A stretch of DNA of 64,000 nucleotides from Variovorax paradoxus (GCF_030811855.1 NZ_JAUSRN010000001.1:496001-560000); one strand, 5' to 3'; positions 7,806-16,658 are shown, counted from the stretch's first letter. A program made the numbers and translations. Notes: a model not told the origin generated them from the sequence alone.

Positions 7806-8201
7806 ATGGGAACACCTACCGAAACCGCGAAGCAAGCGTATTCAGCTTTCGCCGCTCGAAACATACCCGCGCTTCTCGAAATGCTTGCCGAGGACGTGGA
7901 TTGGCGATTCATGGCCAGCCCAGAAACCGGCACGCCGTACGGCGGAGCCTTCAAGGGCCGTCAGCAGGTTGGAGGCTTCTTCGCGAAGCTGGCGGAGACG
8001 ATCGAGATAGTTGAATTTGAGCCACGCGAATTCTTCGAGGGGCCAAACCACGTGACAACAATCGGCCGCGTCAAGGCCAGGCTGCTCCCGGACGGAAAGG
8101 TGCACGACACAGATTGGTTGCAGCTCTTCGTACTGGACAGCAACGCCAAGATCAGCCGCTGGTTTGGCACTGAGGACAGTGCAGCCAAACTCGACAAATA
8201 G
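7806..8201 (+). CDS. SnoaL-like / NTF2-fold protein
   Basis: The 131-residue protein is a SnoaL-like NTF2-fold member: a helix AKQAYSAFAARNIPALLEML, the DVDWRF strand typical of ketosteroid-isomerase-like proteins, a GGAFKGRQQVGGFFAKLAET segment (the Y.G..GR..V..FF pattern), and C-terminal strands with VTTIGRVKARLLPDGK and WLQLFVLDSNAKISRW. Such small proteins bind or isomerise small hydrophobic compounds; the reaction is not known. It is separate in sequence from the other SnoaL-like protein at 2406. It sits alone on the plus strand between a divergent GST gene and a convergent lipoprotein gene. Confidence 0.8.
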   Translation: MGTPTETAKQAYSAFAARNIPALLEMLAEDVDWRFMASPETGTPYGGAFKGRQQVGGFFAKLAETIEIVEFEPREFFEGPNHVTTIGRVKARLLPDGKVHDTDWLQLFVLDSNAKISRWFGTEDSAAKLDK

Positions 8202-8205
8202 GTGG

Positions 8206-8227
8206 GCAGAGGACCGCCCATCTGCCA
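8206..8227. terminator. Possible bidirectional terminator hairpin
   Basis: GGCAGA (8206-8211) and TCTGCC (8222-8227) form a perfect six-base-pair stem between two convergent genes; an alternative TGGGC/GCCCA stem overlaps it. No T-run follows on either strand. Confidence 0.3.
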
Positions 8228-8230
8228 AAG

Positions 8231-8911
8231 TCAGTTCGTCGCGAAGCAATACATCAGCCCAGCGCTGCCGCTCGTCTTGAGTTGGTCGACGCTGCAGCCG
8301 CGCGTACCGTGCGAAGAGTTCCACGAAGCATTGGCTACTGGATCGGGATTGGTGCCCTTGTGGTCGTGGTGACCCACGATGGCGGAGCCGCCGTCGCTTT
8401 TGGTCCAATTGCCACATGTGGTGTCCTTACCGGGCTCGGGCACGGCCACGGTGCCGTCAGGGCGCGAGCCGGTGAGGATGTCGTGGCGGTTGACCGGATC
8501 GCCGAAGCCGGAGACAACCTCGCCCTTCTCGGTCAGCGATGTGTCCTTGCCGACCTTGGCATTGGCGCTGTGCAGGTCGGCCACGCTGGTGGCAACGACC
8601 ACTCCCTTGGCATTGGTCCAAGGACCAGTGCCGATCCGGTCGCGCGCATTGACAGCCGGCTGCCCGTCCGCGGCAGCGGTGCTCAAATAAGCCCGCCACG
8701 TTTTGTTGCCCGCCCCCGCACTCGTGGCCAGCGACTGGCAGAAGCGGTCGGCTCCGGCCAAGCCTCCGAGGTCGCCGCCCTTGCCGGGGTTGGCGCTGGT
8801 GATGAAGAAGCTCATCGGGTTGCCGCCCGATGAACGCATGGCGCCGCAACCAATGATCAGTGCGGCGGCTGCGACGGCGGCGCCAGTGGAAAGAAATAAG
8901 CGACTGGACAT
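8231..8911 (-). CDS. Lectin-like (endostatin/C-type-lectin fold) lipoprotein
   Basis: A signal peptide with lipobox LIIGC puts the lipidated Cys at residue 22. The mature part matches bacterial proteins with the collagen NC10/endostatin-like, C-type-lectin-related fold: a start around FFITSANPGKGGDLGGLAGAD, FC at the first disulfide position, WRAYLSTA, ARDRIGTGPW, and a C-terminal GCSVDQL and YCFATN that complete the Cys set. Role and ligand are not known; a surface carbohydrate- or matrix-binding function is inference. It is transcribed alone on the minus strand. Confidence 0.75.
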   Translation of the reverse strand: MSSRLFLSTGAAVAAAALIIGCGAMRSSGGNPMSFFITSANPGKGGDLGGLAGADRFCQSLATSAGAGNKTWRAYLSTAAADGQPAVNARDRIGTGPWTNAKGVVVATSVADLHSANAKVGKDTSLTEKGEVVSGFGDPVNRHDILTGSRPDGTVAVPEPGKDTTCGNWTKSDGGSAIVGHHDHKGTNPDPVANASWNSSHGTRGCSVDQLKTSGSAGLMYCFATN

Positions 8912-9102
8912 CGACAGACTCCTGGCAGTATTGGAGCCTGGAGGCTACCGCACCGTCGTGTCAGCGGCAATCCATGTGCGCCCCCAGGCGGCGATCGCAA
9001 TGCAACATCGTTGCGGCGGCGTTCGCGCGGGTAGACCCGCGACTGGTTCGGCGGACTATCGCCGCGGTGTGAGGTGGATGTGTGCCGTTGCCGGCGTTTC
9101 GT

Positions 9103-9552
9103 TCAATCCGAAGCGAGGCGCTTGAACACCGCTTGAAGCAACCCGAGATTCGACACATCCGCGGCCACGGCATCTCGGCGGAACGAACTGCTGTCGTAGG
9201 GCGAATAACTGTTGATGGGGTTGTCGATGGCGGGGCGCACCGGTACGACATAGGTGCGAACCTTCCCATCGAAACTGAACCGCTCGTTATTGCGCGGAAG
9301 AGGTGTCAGCGCCGAATCCGATGCCAAGGTGTTGGCAAGATGGCGCCTGATGCTTTCCGTGTTGACGCCGTAGGGGCCCGCACTCTCTACGACAACACTC
9401 TCCGGTCCCGTGCGAGCAGCCAATTTTTCGGCGACGCGATGCTCATTCGCGGCCTGGCTGACGACCTCATTGGCGACCGCGGAAGTCACGGTGAGCAGTG
9501 AACCGAAGCAGAAGGCGAGTGCCATGCGACCCAAAGGGAAATCCAAACTCAT
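9103..9552 (-). CDS. Secreted protein of unknown function
   Basis: I do not recognise this 149-residue protein. It begins with a probable cleavable signal peptide: a short N-terminus, the hydrophobic run MALAFCFGSLLTVTSAVA, and an Ala-x-Ala site at about residues 26-28. The mature part is hydrophilic, with SYSPYDSSSFRRD and no Cys, so it is likely periplasmic or secreted. A good ribosome binding site (AAGGAG) precedes the ATG at 9552. There are no obvious operon partners; the next gene on the same strand starts 391 bases upstream and encodes a tiny membrane protein. Confidence 0.6.
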   Translation of the reverse strand: MSLDFPLGRMALAFCFGSLLTVTSAVANEVVSQAANEHRVAEKLAARTGPESVVVESAGPYGVNTESIRRHLANTLASDSALTPLPRNNERFSFDGKVRTYVVPVRPAIDNPINSYSPYDSSSFRRDAVAADVSNLGLLQAVFKRLASD

Positions 9553-9733
9553 CAGGAACTCCTTCGCCTTGACGGCACGCGAAAACCGAAGTTATAGCCG
9601 AACTCTGCGTCCCATCCTGGACGAATTGCGCCCTGGCACCGAGCGACCGGATCTGGCGACTCCGGGCCAGCATGGCTAGAACCGTCGAACCCTGAGCATG
9701 CACGCCAAGGCAGCCTGGGCAAGGCTCTCCAAG

Positions 9734-9943
9734 TCAGGCGTCGCTTCTTCGACGACGACCGAACAGCATGGCCGCGAGTGGGATGGTGGTCAGCACGCCA
9801 ACGGCCACCAATGTCCACCCGATATTCTTGCGTTGCTCTTCGCTGAGCCTGCTGGCAAGCAGCAGGCCCACGCCCGCCCCCAGGGCGCCACGGGTCCCGG
9901 CCAACAAGGCGAGCTCGGGTAAATGAACTTCAGTTGTGAACAC
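9734..9943 (-). CDS. Small two-helix membrane protein of unknown function
   Basis: The 69-residue protein has two hydrophobic segments: a Gly-rich one around residues 16-30 (TRGALGAGVGLLLASRL) and one around 41-61 (IGWTLVAVGVLTTIPLAAML), followed by a strongly basic tail FGRRRRSD. An AAAGGAG ribosome binding site lies 11 bases before the ATG. This pattern suits a small inner-membrane protein with a positive cytoplasmic end. No family is recognised. Confidence 0.6.
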   Translation of the reverse strand: MFTTEVHLPELALLAGTRGALGAGVGLLLASRLSEEQRKNIGWTLVAVGVLTTIPLAAMLFGRRRRSDA

Positions 9944-10030
9944 GACAGAACTCCTTTCGTGCCGAGAGCGGTCTTTCAGTATGCGCCGCAGGCGCCTGTC
10001 TTGTCCTCAATATCTCGCTACGGATTTACG

Positions 10031-10657
10031 TCAGCCCTTGAGATATCCAGTCACGAGACGCGCGCCCTCGTCGATCAGCGCTTCGATCCGATCCCCGGTC
10101 AGCACTTTGGAATGGTGCAGCACCGCGTTATGCGTCAACGCTTCGATTGTGGTGACACATACAAATGATGCGAGCTCGAGGTCATCGACGCCGAGCTCGT
10201 CGCGGGTTCCTTCGAGATAGGCTCTGAACAGACTGAAATTCTCACGACTGAAAATCTCCAGCTTCTCGAGCTTTCCCACGCGCGGGATCTGCTCGGCGAG
10301 CACCCGATGCAGGTGCGGATCGTGCCGGTGCGCCTCTACCGCAATCGCGACGAATGTGCGCATCGCCTGTTCCAGCGGTTGGGTCGAGACCCGCATCAAA
10401 CCACTGCGGACCGTTTGCATGATCTGCTGCTGATGGCGCTCGATCACGGCGGCGACAAGTGCCTCCTTGCCAGGAAAATATTGATAGAGCGAGCCAATAC
10501 TGACCCCCGCAACTTCTGCGATGCGGTTGGTGCTCGCCTTGTCGAAGCCTTCCTTGACCAGAATGCGAGCAGTTGCCTCGATCAGGGTGTCGACGGTCGC
10601 GCGCGATCGCTCCTGAGTCGCGATTTTTCTAGGCTTGATGACGGGCTTTCTCGCCAT
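10031..10657 (-). CDS. TetR-family transcriptional regulator
   Basis: The protein has 208 residues. The N-terminal HTH includes ATVDTLIEATARILVKEGFD, then NRIAEVAGVSIGSLYQYFPG, the standard TetR recognition helix with SLYQYFP.K. The C-terminal domain resembles the group with a helix carrying FVAIAVEAHRHDPHLHRVL, where acidic and His residues line a ligand pocket. The gene lies 126 bases from a divergent DinB-family gene, and an AGCGA/TCGCT dyad sits in between. The ligand is unknown. Confidence 0.85.
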   Translation of the reverse strand: MARKPVIKPRKIATQERSRATVDTLIEATARILVKEGFDKASTNRIAEVAGVSIGSLYQYFPGKEALVAAVIERHQQQIMQTVRSGLMRVSTQPLEQAMRTFVAIAVEAHRHDPHLHRVLAEQIPRVGKLEKLEIFSRENFSLFRAYLEGTRDELGVDDLELASFVCVTTIEALTHNAVLHHSKVLTGDRIEALIDEGARLVTGYLKG

Positions 10658-10686
10658 TTGTTGATCCCGGTAATGCGAGTAGCAAA

Positions 10687-10700
10687 AGCGAATGATCGCT
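10687..10700. promoter_or_regulatory. Candidate TetR operator
   Basis: AGCGA-ATGA-TCGCT is a perfect 5+4+5 inverted repeat, 30 bases upstream of the TetR start and 84 bases upstream of the divergent DinB start. Assignment is by position. Confidence 0.4.
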
Positions 10701-10783
10701 CATATCCTGGGCAGACGCGTAGAGGCATCGCAACACCCTTCATGCGATGCCCGTAGCGCGCAAACACTCCAGGAGACCATTGC

Positions 10784-11287
10784 ATGAAAGACACATTGCA
10801 CAACCTCTTCAGATACAAGGCTTGGGCGAACGACCAGCTATTGACTGCACTTGCCCGGCTCGGCGATAACTCCCCGATCACCACATTGGCCATCAAGGCT
10901 TTGAGCCATACGTATGTGGTCGACCGCATATTCGCCGCGCACATCAGACGAGAAGCGCACGCGTACCGGTCGGCCAACCTCAGTGAAATGCCAACGCTTG
11001 AAGCGCTGGCTACTGATCTCAGAAAAAGTGATGGGGAATACGTCGACTATGTATCGACGCTCGATCTTGCCCAGCTGGCCGAACGAATCGATTTCGCGTT
11101 CACCGACGGTGCACCGGGGCGCATGTCTCGCGAGGAGATGCTCATGCATGTGGTCACGCACGGCACGGGCCATCGTGGACAGATCAGCGCAGTGATGCTG
11201 CTCAATTCCGTTCCGCCGGCCAAGGATGGCTTCACGACGTATCTGCACGAGGCGCAGGCATCGACGAGAGGCCGGGTAGCCGCTTGA
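10784..11287 (+). CDS. DinB/YfiT-family metal-dependent protein
   Basis: The 167-residue four-helix-bundle protein has the DinB metal triad: His42 in LSHTYVVDRIF and His126 and His130 in THGTGHRGQ, the most conserved motif of the family. The N-terminus MKDTLHNLFRYKAWANDQLL with its YKAWAN segment is also typical. DinB proteins bind Ni or Zn and many act as thiol-dependent transferases using bacillithiol, mycothiol or glutathione; in a betaproteobacterium glutathione would be the partner (inference). It is the likely target of the divergent TetR regulator and ends 9 bases from the convergent CBS gene. Confidence 0.87.
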   Translation: MKDTLHNLFRYKAWANDQLLTALARLGDNSPITTLAIKALSHTYVVDRIFAAHIRREAHAYRSANLSEMPTLEALATDLRKSDGEYVDYVSTLDLAQLAERIDFAFTDGAPGRMSREEMLMHVVTHGTGHRGQISAVMLLNSVPPAKDGFTTYLHEAQASTRGRVAA

Positions 11288-11296
11288 ACGCGGCCC

Positions 11297-11734
11297 TCAA
11301 CCCAGCGCGTCGTTCACCTGCTCGCGGAACTCGGTCAGGCTCACTGCCGTACCCAGCTCGCGCGGCAACGCGTCGCGAACCGAGAACACGCCGAGGATCT
11401 TCGTCCCCGCCATCAGCGGAAGATGACGAAAGCCCCGTTCAAGCATGAGCACCACGGCGTCAGACACCAGCGTTTCGGGCGGTATGCAGATCGGGTTGGG
11501 CGTCATGACTTCGCGCACGGCCGTGCGGTCGGGGTCGAGGCCGCGGGCCAGCACGCGGGTCATCAGGTCGCGTTCGGTCAGGATGCCCAAAAGGATGTCG
11601 GGCAGCTCCATCACCAGAACGCTGCCGCAGCTCGCGCGCGTCATCACGCACGCGGCGTCTCGCGCGCTGGCCTGCGGGCCCAGGCTGACAACGTGGGTGC
11701 GCGAGATCGACTGAAAAACGGTGCGCTCGGACAT
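11297..11734 (-). CDS. Twin CBS-domain protein
   Basis: The 145-residue protein consists of two CBS motifs. The first includes RDAACVMTRASCGSVLVM and ends ILTERDLMTRVLARGLD; the second runs from VREVMTPNP through LVSDAVVLMLERGFRHLPLM to ILGVFSVRDAL. Stand-alone CBS pairs bind adenosine nucleotides and regulate partner proteins. The start at 11734 is preceded by GGAGGGC. It lies 47 bases downstream of the beta-subunit gene of the 2-oxoacid oxidoreductase, so it may be the last gene of that operon and sense energy charge for it (inference). Confidence 0.85.
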   Translation of the reverse strand: MSERTVFQSISRTHVVSLGPQASARDAACVMTRASCGSVLVMELPDILLGILTERDLMTRVLARGLDPDRTAVREVMTPNPICIPPETLVSDAVVLMLERGFRHLPLMAGTKILGVFSVRDALPRELGTAVSLTEFREQVNDALG

Positions 11735-11781
11735 GGTGCGCCCTCCATGAGAAGGATGTGAATGGTGCCGCCGCTCGCGGC

Positions 11782-12840
11782 TCAGCGCAAGGAGGCGTTG
11801 AACCGCTCCAGAGCCTGGGCGCCGGGGCATAGCTCGGCGGGTCCCAACGCGTTGAGCGGCCGGTCGCAGGTGTTGAGCGCGGTGTGAAGGTCGGTGGCCA
11901 GCGGATCGACATAGAGCAGCCCGGTCACCACCTCCCCCATCTCATGGTGCCGCTGCATGTAGGCCATGGCGGCATGCCTGTCGCCAGGGTCGTAGTAGTC
12001 TGGATGCAGGCTGCGCAGGCGCAGCAGCGTGCCGTCGTGCTGGCGCACGTCCATCACTTCGCCCGGCTCGATATCGACGGCAATTTCTTCTCGCCCGCTG
12101 ATGAAGTCGATGCGGCTCACCGCCTCGTTGTGCTCGCGCACGTAGTCGTAGCTCTTGGTGCTGCCGGGGTGGTTGTTGAAGGCGACGCAGGGACTGATCA
12201 CGTCGATGAAGGCGGCGCCGCCATGGCTGATCGCGCCCTTGATCAGTGGCACCAATTGCGCTTTGTTACCCGAAAAGCCCCGCCCGACGTAGCTGGCGCC
12301 CAGTTGCAGCGCCATGGCAACCAGGTCCACCGGGCTGTCGGTATTGACAACGCCCTTCTTGCTCTTGGAGCCCTGGTCGGCGGTGGCCGAGAACTGGCCC
12401 TTGGTCAGGCCGTAGACGCCGTTGTTCTCCACGATGTAGGCCATGCGCACGCCGCGCCGCATGGCGTGGGCGAACTGGCCCAACCCGATGGAGGCCGAAT
12501 CACCGTCGCCTGAGACGCCCAGGTACAGCAGGTCACGGTTCGCCAGGTTGGCGCCGGTCAGCACACTCGGCATGCGGCCATGCACGGTGTTGAAGCCGTG
12601 CGACGCACCCAGAAAATAATCCGGCGTCTTCGAGCTGCAGCCGATGCCCGAGAGCTTGGCCACGCGATGCGGTTCGATGTCCAGCTCCCAGCAGGCCTCG
12701 ATGATGGCCGCGGAGATCGAATCGTGCCCGCAGCCGGCGCACAGCGTGGAGATCTTCCCCTCGTAATCGCGTCGCGTGTAGCCGACCTTGTTGGTGGCCA
12801 GCGTCGGGTGGTGCAGCCGGGGCTTGGCGAGATAGGTCAT
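11782..12840 (-). CDS. 2-oxoacid:ferredoxin oxidoreductase, beta (TPP) subunit
   Basis: This 352-residue subunit binds thiamine diphosphate and one 4Fe-4S cluster. Cluster ligands are visible as Cys34 and Cys37 in CAGCGHD, Cys68 in GIGCSS and Cys218 in ISPCVAF, the four-Cys pattern of this family. The TPP motif is GDGDSASIG at 111-119 with NN about 25 residues later. It carries out oxidative decarboxylation of a 2-oxoacid to acyl-CoA with the alpha subunit. Its ATG overlaps the TGA of the alpha gene (ATGA, 12837-12840), so the two are translationally coupled. VYGLTKGQFS is like 2-oxoglutarate/pyruvate type beta subunits, but the exact substrate is uncertain. Confidence 0.92.
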   Translation of the reverse strand: MTYLAKPRLHHPTLATNKVGYTRRDYEGKISTLCAGCGHDSISAAIIEACWELDIEPHRVAKLSGIGCSSKTPDYFLGASHGFNTVHGRMPSVLTGANLANRDLLYLGVSGDGDSASIGLGQFAHAMRRGVRMAYIVENNGVYGLTKGQFSATADQGSKSKKGVVNTDSPVDLVAMALQLGASYVGRGFSGNKAQLVPLIKGAISHGGAAFIDVISPCVAFNNHPGSTKSYDYVREHNEAVSRIDFISGREEIAVDIEPGEVMDVRQHDGTLLRLRSLHPDYYDPGDRHAAMAYMQRHHEMGEVVTGLLYVDPLATDLHTALNTCDRPLNALGPAELCPGAQALERFNASLR

Positions 12841-14744
12841 GCAGGCTCCTTCGGATCGGTGGCGCCGGACGCTTGCGCCTGCAGATGCGTACCGATGGAC
12901 CGGACGATGAAGCGCGCCGTGATGGGCGTGCCGTCGAAGTGCAGCACCCGAACCAGCCGCGCGGGATCGATGTCCAGCTCGTTGACCAGCAGGCTGCGCA
13001 TCTGGGCGTCGCGGTTCTGCTCGACCACGAACACCTGCGTGTGCTGCGCCATGAACCGGACCACGCTGTCCGGAAAGGGAAAGGCACGCAGCCGCAGCGC
13101 ATCGAGGTGGACGCCGCGTTCTTCCAGCGCTTGCAGCGCCTCTTGCATGGCGGGGCTGGTCGAACCGAAATAGATCACGCCCAGTTCGGTCTTTTGGGCG
13201 GCGGGGCGCAGCACCGGCTGCGGCACCAGCGTGGCCGCGGTCGCGAACTTTTTCAGCAGCCGCTCCATGTTGTAGATGTAGTCCGGCCCGCGCTCCGAAT
13301 AGCGCGCGTAGGCGTCGCGCGTCGTGCCGCGGGTGAAGTAGCTGCCCTTGGTCGGGTGCGTGCCAGGCAGCGTGCGCCACGGAATGCCGTCGCCGTCCAC
13401 GTCCTTGTAACGGCCGAAGTCGCGCCCCGCTTCGAGCTCTTCGGCGCTCATGACCTTGCCGCGGTCGTAGGCCTTGCTGTCGTCCCATGCGAAAGGCGCG
13501 CACAGGCGCTGGTTCATGCCGATGTCCAGGTCCGTCATCACGAACACCGGCGTCTGCAGCCGATCGGCCAGGTCCAGCGCCGCCGCCGCATGCTCGAAGC
13601 ACTCGTGCGGGTCCTCCGGAAACAGGAGCACATGCTTGGTGTCGCCGTGCGAGGCGTAGGCGCAAGACAGGATGTCGGCCTGCTGCGTGCGCGTCGGCAT
13701 GCCGGTGGAAGGTCCGCCGCGCTGCACATTGATGAGCGTGACGGGAATCTCGGCAAAGTAGGCCAGGCCAATGAACTCGGCCATCAGCGAAATACCCGGG
13801 CCGGAGGTCGCGGTGAAGGCCCTCGCCCCGTTCCAACCGGCGCCGACCACCACGCCGATGGAGGCGAGCTCGTCTTCCGCCTGCACGATGGCGAAGCGGT
13901 GCTGGCCCGTGGCCGGGTCCACGCGAAACTTTGCGCAGTATTTCTGGAAGGCCTCGGCCACCGACGACGACGGTGTGATCGGATACCAGGCCGCCACCGT
14001 CGCGCCGCCATACACGCAGCCCAGCGCCGCGGCGCTGTTGCCGTCAACGAAGATCCGGTCGCCCACCCGGTCGGCGCGCTGCACCCGCAGCCCCAGCGGT
14101 TCGCGCAGGTTCTCCCGCGCGAAATCGCAGCCCAGGTGCAGCGCCTGCACGTTGGAGGCCAGCAATTTTTCCTTGCCCTTGTACTGCTCGCCGAACAGGT
14201 CTTCGATAACGTGAGGCTCGATGCCGAGCAGGATGGCCAGGGCGCCCACGTAGACGATGTTCTTGAACAGCTGGCGCTGACGCGGGTCCTGGTAGACGGC
14301 GTTGCAGATCTCCGTCAAAGGCATGCCGATCACGCGGATGTCGCTGCGAAATTTGGACGGCGGCAGCGGCCGCGTGCTGTCGTAGAAGAGATAGCCGCCA
14401 GGCTCCAACTCGGCCACGTCGGCGTCCCAGGTCTGCGGGTTCATGGCCACCATCATGTCGGTACCGCCGCGCCGCCCCAGGTGGCCCTCTTCGGTCACGC
14501 GCACCTCGTACCAGGTCGGCAGGCCCTGGATGTTGCTGGGAAAGATGTTGCGCGGACTCACCGGCACGCCCATGCGCAGGATGGCCTTGGCGAACAGCTC
14601 GTTGGCCGAGGCCGAGCCCGAGCCGTTGACGTTGGCAAACTTGATGACGAAATCGTTGACCGATTCGATCTGGCGGACAGGGACCAAGCTCGCCACTTCC
14701 TTCGCCCCGTCCTGTGCCCTTTCGGGCGGCCGCACGGCACTCAT
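12837..14744 (-). CDS. 2-oxoacid:ferredoxin oxidoreductase, fused gamma-alpha subunit
   Basis: The 635-residue protein joins a gamma domain (about 20-200; VNDFVIKFANVNGSGSASAN and GGTDMMVAMN) to an alpha domain (about 225-600; YPITPSSSVAEAF, then the EDELASIG and ATSGPGISLM motifs that bind pyrophosphate and oxoacid). This gamma-alpha fusion is standard in KorA-type enzymes. The ATG at 14744 overlaps the TGA of the FAD/Fe-S subunit gene by four bases and its own stop overlaps the beta start, so all three are coupled. RGGPSTGMPTRTQQAD is the conserved segment before the CoA-side loop. The substrate is probably 2-oxoglutarate or a branched or aryl 2-oxoacid and is not decidable from motifs. Confidence 0.92.
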   Translation of the reverse strand: MSAVRPPERAQDGAKEVASLVPVRQIESVNDFVIKFANVNGSGSASANELFAKAILRMGVPVSPRNIFPSNIQGLPTWYEVRVTEEGHLGRRGGTDMMVAMNPQTWDADVAELEPGGYLFYDSTRPLPPSKFRSDIRVIGMPLTEICNAVYQDPRQRQLFKNIVYVGALAILLGIEPHVIEDLFGEQYKGKEKLLASNVQALHLGCDFARENLREPLGLRVQRADRVGDRIFVDGNSAAALGCVYGGATVAAWYPITPSSSVAEAFQKYCAKFRVDPATGQHRFAIVQAEDELASIGVVVGAGWNGARAFTATSGPGISLMAEFIGLAYFAEIPVTLINVQRGGPSTGMPTRTQQADILSCAYASHGDTKHVLLFPEDPHECFEHAAAALDLADRLQTPVFVMTDLDIGMNQRLCAPFAWDDSKAYDRGKVMSAEELEAGRDFGRYKDVDGDGIPWRTLPGTHPTKGSYFTRGTTRDAYARYSERGPDYIYNMERLLKKFATAATLVPQPVLRPAAQKTELGVIYFGSTSPAMQEALQALEERGVHLDALRLRAFPFPDSVVRFMAQHTQVFVVEQNRDAQMRSLLVNELDIDPARLVRVLHFDGTPITARFIVRSIGTHLQAQASGATDPKEPA

Positions 14745-16543
14745 TGAGTCACCCCCTGCCCTGCCGGCGTCATCTTCAGCAGGAACTTCTTCATGTCCCA
14801 CGCCCCCGTGGGACAGCGCTCGGCGCATAAACCGCAGTGCAGGCAAACGTCCTCGTCCTTCACCATCACGCGGCCGGTCTTGAGCCCGCCGGAAACGTAG
14901 AGGTCTTGCGCCAGGTTGAGCGCCGGCGCCTTGAGCCGTGTTCTCAGCTCCGCCTCGTCGCCATTGGCGGTGAAGCTGATGCAGTCCATGGGGCAGATGT
15001 CCACGCAGGCATCGCACTCGATGCAGGCGGTCTCGTTGAAGACGGTCTGCACGTCGCAGTTCAGGCAGCGCTCGGCCTCCTTGAAGGCGGTGGCGGCGTC
15101 GAAGCCCAGTTCCACCTCCACCCGAATGCTGGCCAGCGCCGCCTCGGCCTTGGCCCACGGCACCTTGTAGCGCAGGTCGTTGGAGGTGTCGTTGTCATAG
15201 CTCCACTCGTGGATGCCCATCTTCTGCGACACCAGGTTGGTCATGGGCGCCGGGCGAACGTACACCGGCTCGGCGCGCAGCAGCTTGTCGATCGACACCG
15301 CAGCTTCGTGGCCGTGAGCGACGGCTGTGATGATGTTCTTCGGACCAAAAGCCGCGTCGCCGCCGAAGAACACGTTGGGCACGCTCGACTGAAAGGTGTC
15401 CTTGTCGAGTGCCGGCAGGCCCCACTTGTCGAAGTCGATGCCGCAGTCCCGCTCGATCCATGGAAAGGCGTTCTCCTGGCCCACCGCCACCAGCACCTCG
15501 TCGCATTCGAAGTACGCCTCCGGCTCGCCGGTGGGCACGAGCGTGCGGCGGCCCAGGTCGTCGTACGCAGCCTGCACGATCTCGAAGCGCATCCCCAGCA
15601 GCTTGCCCTCGCCGTCATGGACGAAGGCCTTGGGCACGTGGAAGTTGATGATCGGAATGCCTTCGTGCTGGGCGTCTTCCTTCTCCCAGGGTGACGCCTT
15701 CATCTCCTCGAAGCCGCTGCGTACGATGACCTTCACGTCGGTGCCACCGAGTCGGCGGGCCGATCGGCAGCAGTCCATCGCCGTGTTGCCGCCGCCCAGC
15801 ACGATCACGCGCTGGCCGATGCTCGTGACGTGGCCGAACGAAACGGAGTTGAGCCAGTCGATGCCGATGTGGATGCTGGCCGCCGCTTCCTGGCGGCCGG
15901 GAAGGTCGAGGTCGCGTCCGCGCGGCGCGCCGCAGCCGACGAAGATCGCATCCCATCCCTCGGCCATCAGCGCCGCCATCGAGCCGATGCGTTCGCCGCC
16001 GCGGAATTCGACGCCCAGGTCCAGGATGTAGCCGGTCTCCTCGTCGATCACCGATTCCGGCAAGCGAAAGCGGGGAATCTGCGTGCGGATGAAGCCGCCG
16101 GCCTTGGCGTCGCTGTCGAACACCGTCACTTCGTAGCCCAGCGGCGCCAGGTCGCGCGCGACAGTGAGCGAAGCCGGCCCCGCGCCGACGCAGGCGACGC
16201 GCTTGCCGTTCTTGGGCGCCAGCTTGGGCATGCGCGCGCGAACGTCGTCCTTCATGTCAGCCGCCACGCGCTTGAGCCGGCAGATTGCCACCGGCTCGGG
16301 GTCCTTCGCGTTGCTTTCCTCGACCCGCCCGCGCCGGCAAGCCGGCTCGCAAGGCCGGTCGCACGTGCGCCCCAGGATGCCGGGAAAGACGTTGGAAACC
16401 CAATTGATCATGTAGGCGTCGCTGTAGCGGCGCTGCGCGATCATGCGGATGTATTCGGGAACGGGGGTGTGCGCCGGACAGGCGTACTGGCAATCGACGA
16501 CCTTGTGGAAATAGGCCGGATTCGCAATGTCGGTTCGCTGCAA
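14741..16543 (-). CDS. GltD-like NAD(P)H/FAD oxidoreductase with Fe-S domains, partner of the 2-oxoacid oxidoreductase
   Basis: The 600-residue protein resembles the small subunit of glutamate synthase with extra ferredoxin domains. N-terminal Fe-S Cys sit at 18, 22, 61, 65 and 69 (CQYACP; CDRPCEPAC). The FAD motif is VACVGAGPAS near residue 117, and VIVLGGGNTAMDC is the NAD(P)H site. The C-terminus has two 4Fe-4S motifs, CIECDACVDICP and CLHCGLCAERCP. It likely passes electrons between the ferredoxin-type clusters and NAD(P); a comparable three-part enzyme is known from Thauera KorABC. I chose a TTG start at 16543 because AGGAGG lies exactly six bases upstream and no ATG fits. Confidence 0.88.
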   Translation of the reverse strand: MQRTDIANPAYFHKVVDCQYACPAHTPVPEYIRMIAQRRYSDAYMINWVSNVFPGILGRTCDRPCEPACRRGRVEESNAKDPEPVAICRLKRVAADMKDDVRARMPKLAPKNGKRVACVGAGPASLTVARDLAPLGYEVTVFDSDAKAGGFIRTQIPRFRLPESVIDEETGYILDLGVEFRGGERIGSMAALMAEGWDAIFVGCGAPRGRDLDLPGRQEAAASIHIGIDWLNSVSFGHVTSIGQRVIVLGGGNTAMDCCRSARRLGGTDVKVIVRSGFEEMKASPWEKEDAQHEGIPIINFHVPKAFVHDGEGKLLGMRFEIVQAAYDDLGRRTLVPTGEPEAYFECDEVLVAVGQENAFPWIERDCGIDFDKWGLPALDKDTFQSSVPNVFFGGDAAFGPKNIITAVAHGHEAAVSIDKLLRAEPVYVRPAPMTNLVSQKMGIHEWSYDNDTSNDLRYKVPWAKAEAALASIRVEVELGFDAATAFKEAERCLNCDVQTVFNETACIECDACVDICPMDCISFTANGDEAELRTRLKAPALNLAQDLYVSGGLKTGRVMVKDEDVCLHCGLCAERCPTGAWDMKKFLLKMTPAGQGVTQ

Positions 16544-16549
16544 GGCGTG

Positions 16550-16555
16550 CCTCCT
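16550..16555 (-). promoter_or_regulatory. Shine-Dalgarno defining a TTG start
   Basis: AGGAGG on the minus strand with six bases to a TTG at 16541-16543. It fixes the start of the FAD/Fe-S subunit at a non-ATG codon. Confidence 0.75.
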
Positions 16556-16658
16556 GACAGTCGCCCTGGACCCCCGAGAGGGGCCGACGAGCGGCGCAGC
16601 AAGAGTATGCGCCGCGCCGGCAGCCGCGGCGTCTTGGTGAAATCCCGCAGCAGCCTCG

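Noticed and set aside
8912..9102. Interval between the lipoprotein and secreted-protein genes as a gene location
   Set aside because: Short frames only, without ribosome binding sites.
16562..16640. Hairpin-like GACCCCC/GAGAGGGG segment between TetR and the FAD subunit gene
   Set aside because: Could attenuate the operon, but the stem is short and interrupted and has no T-run.
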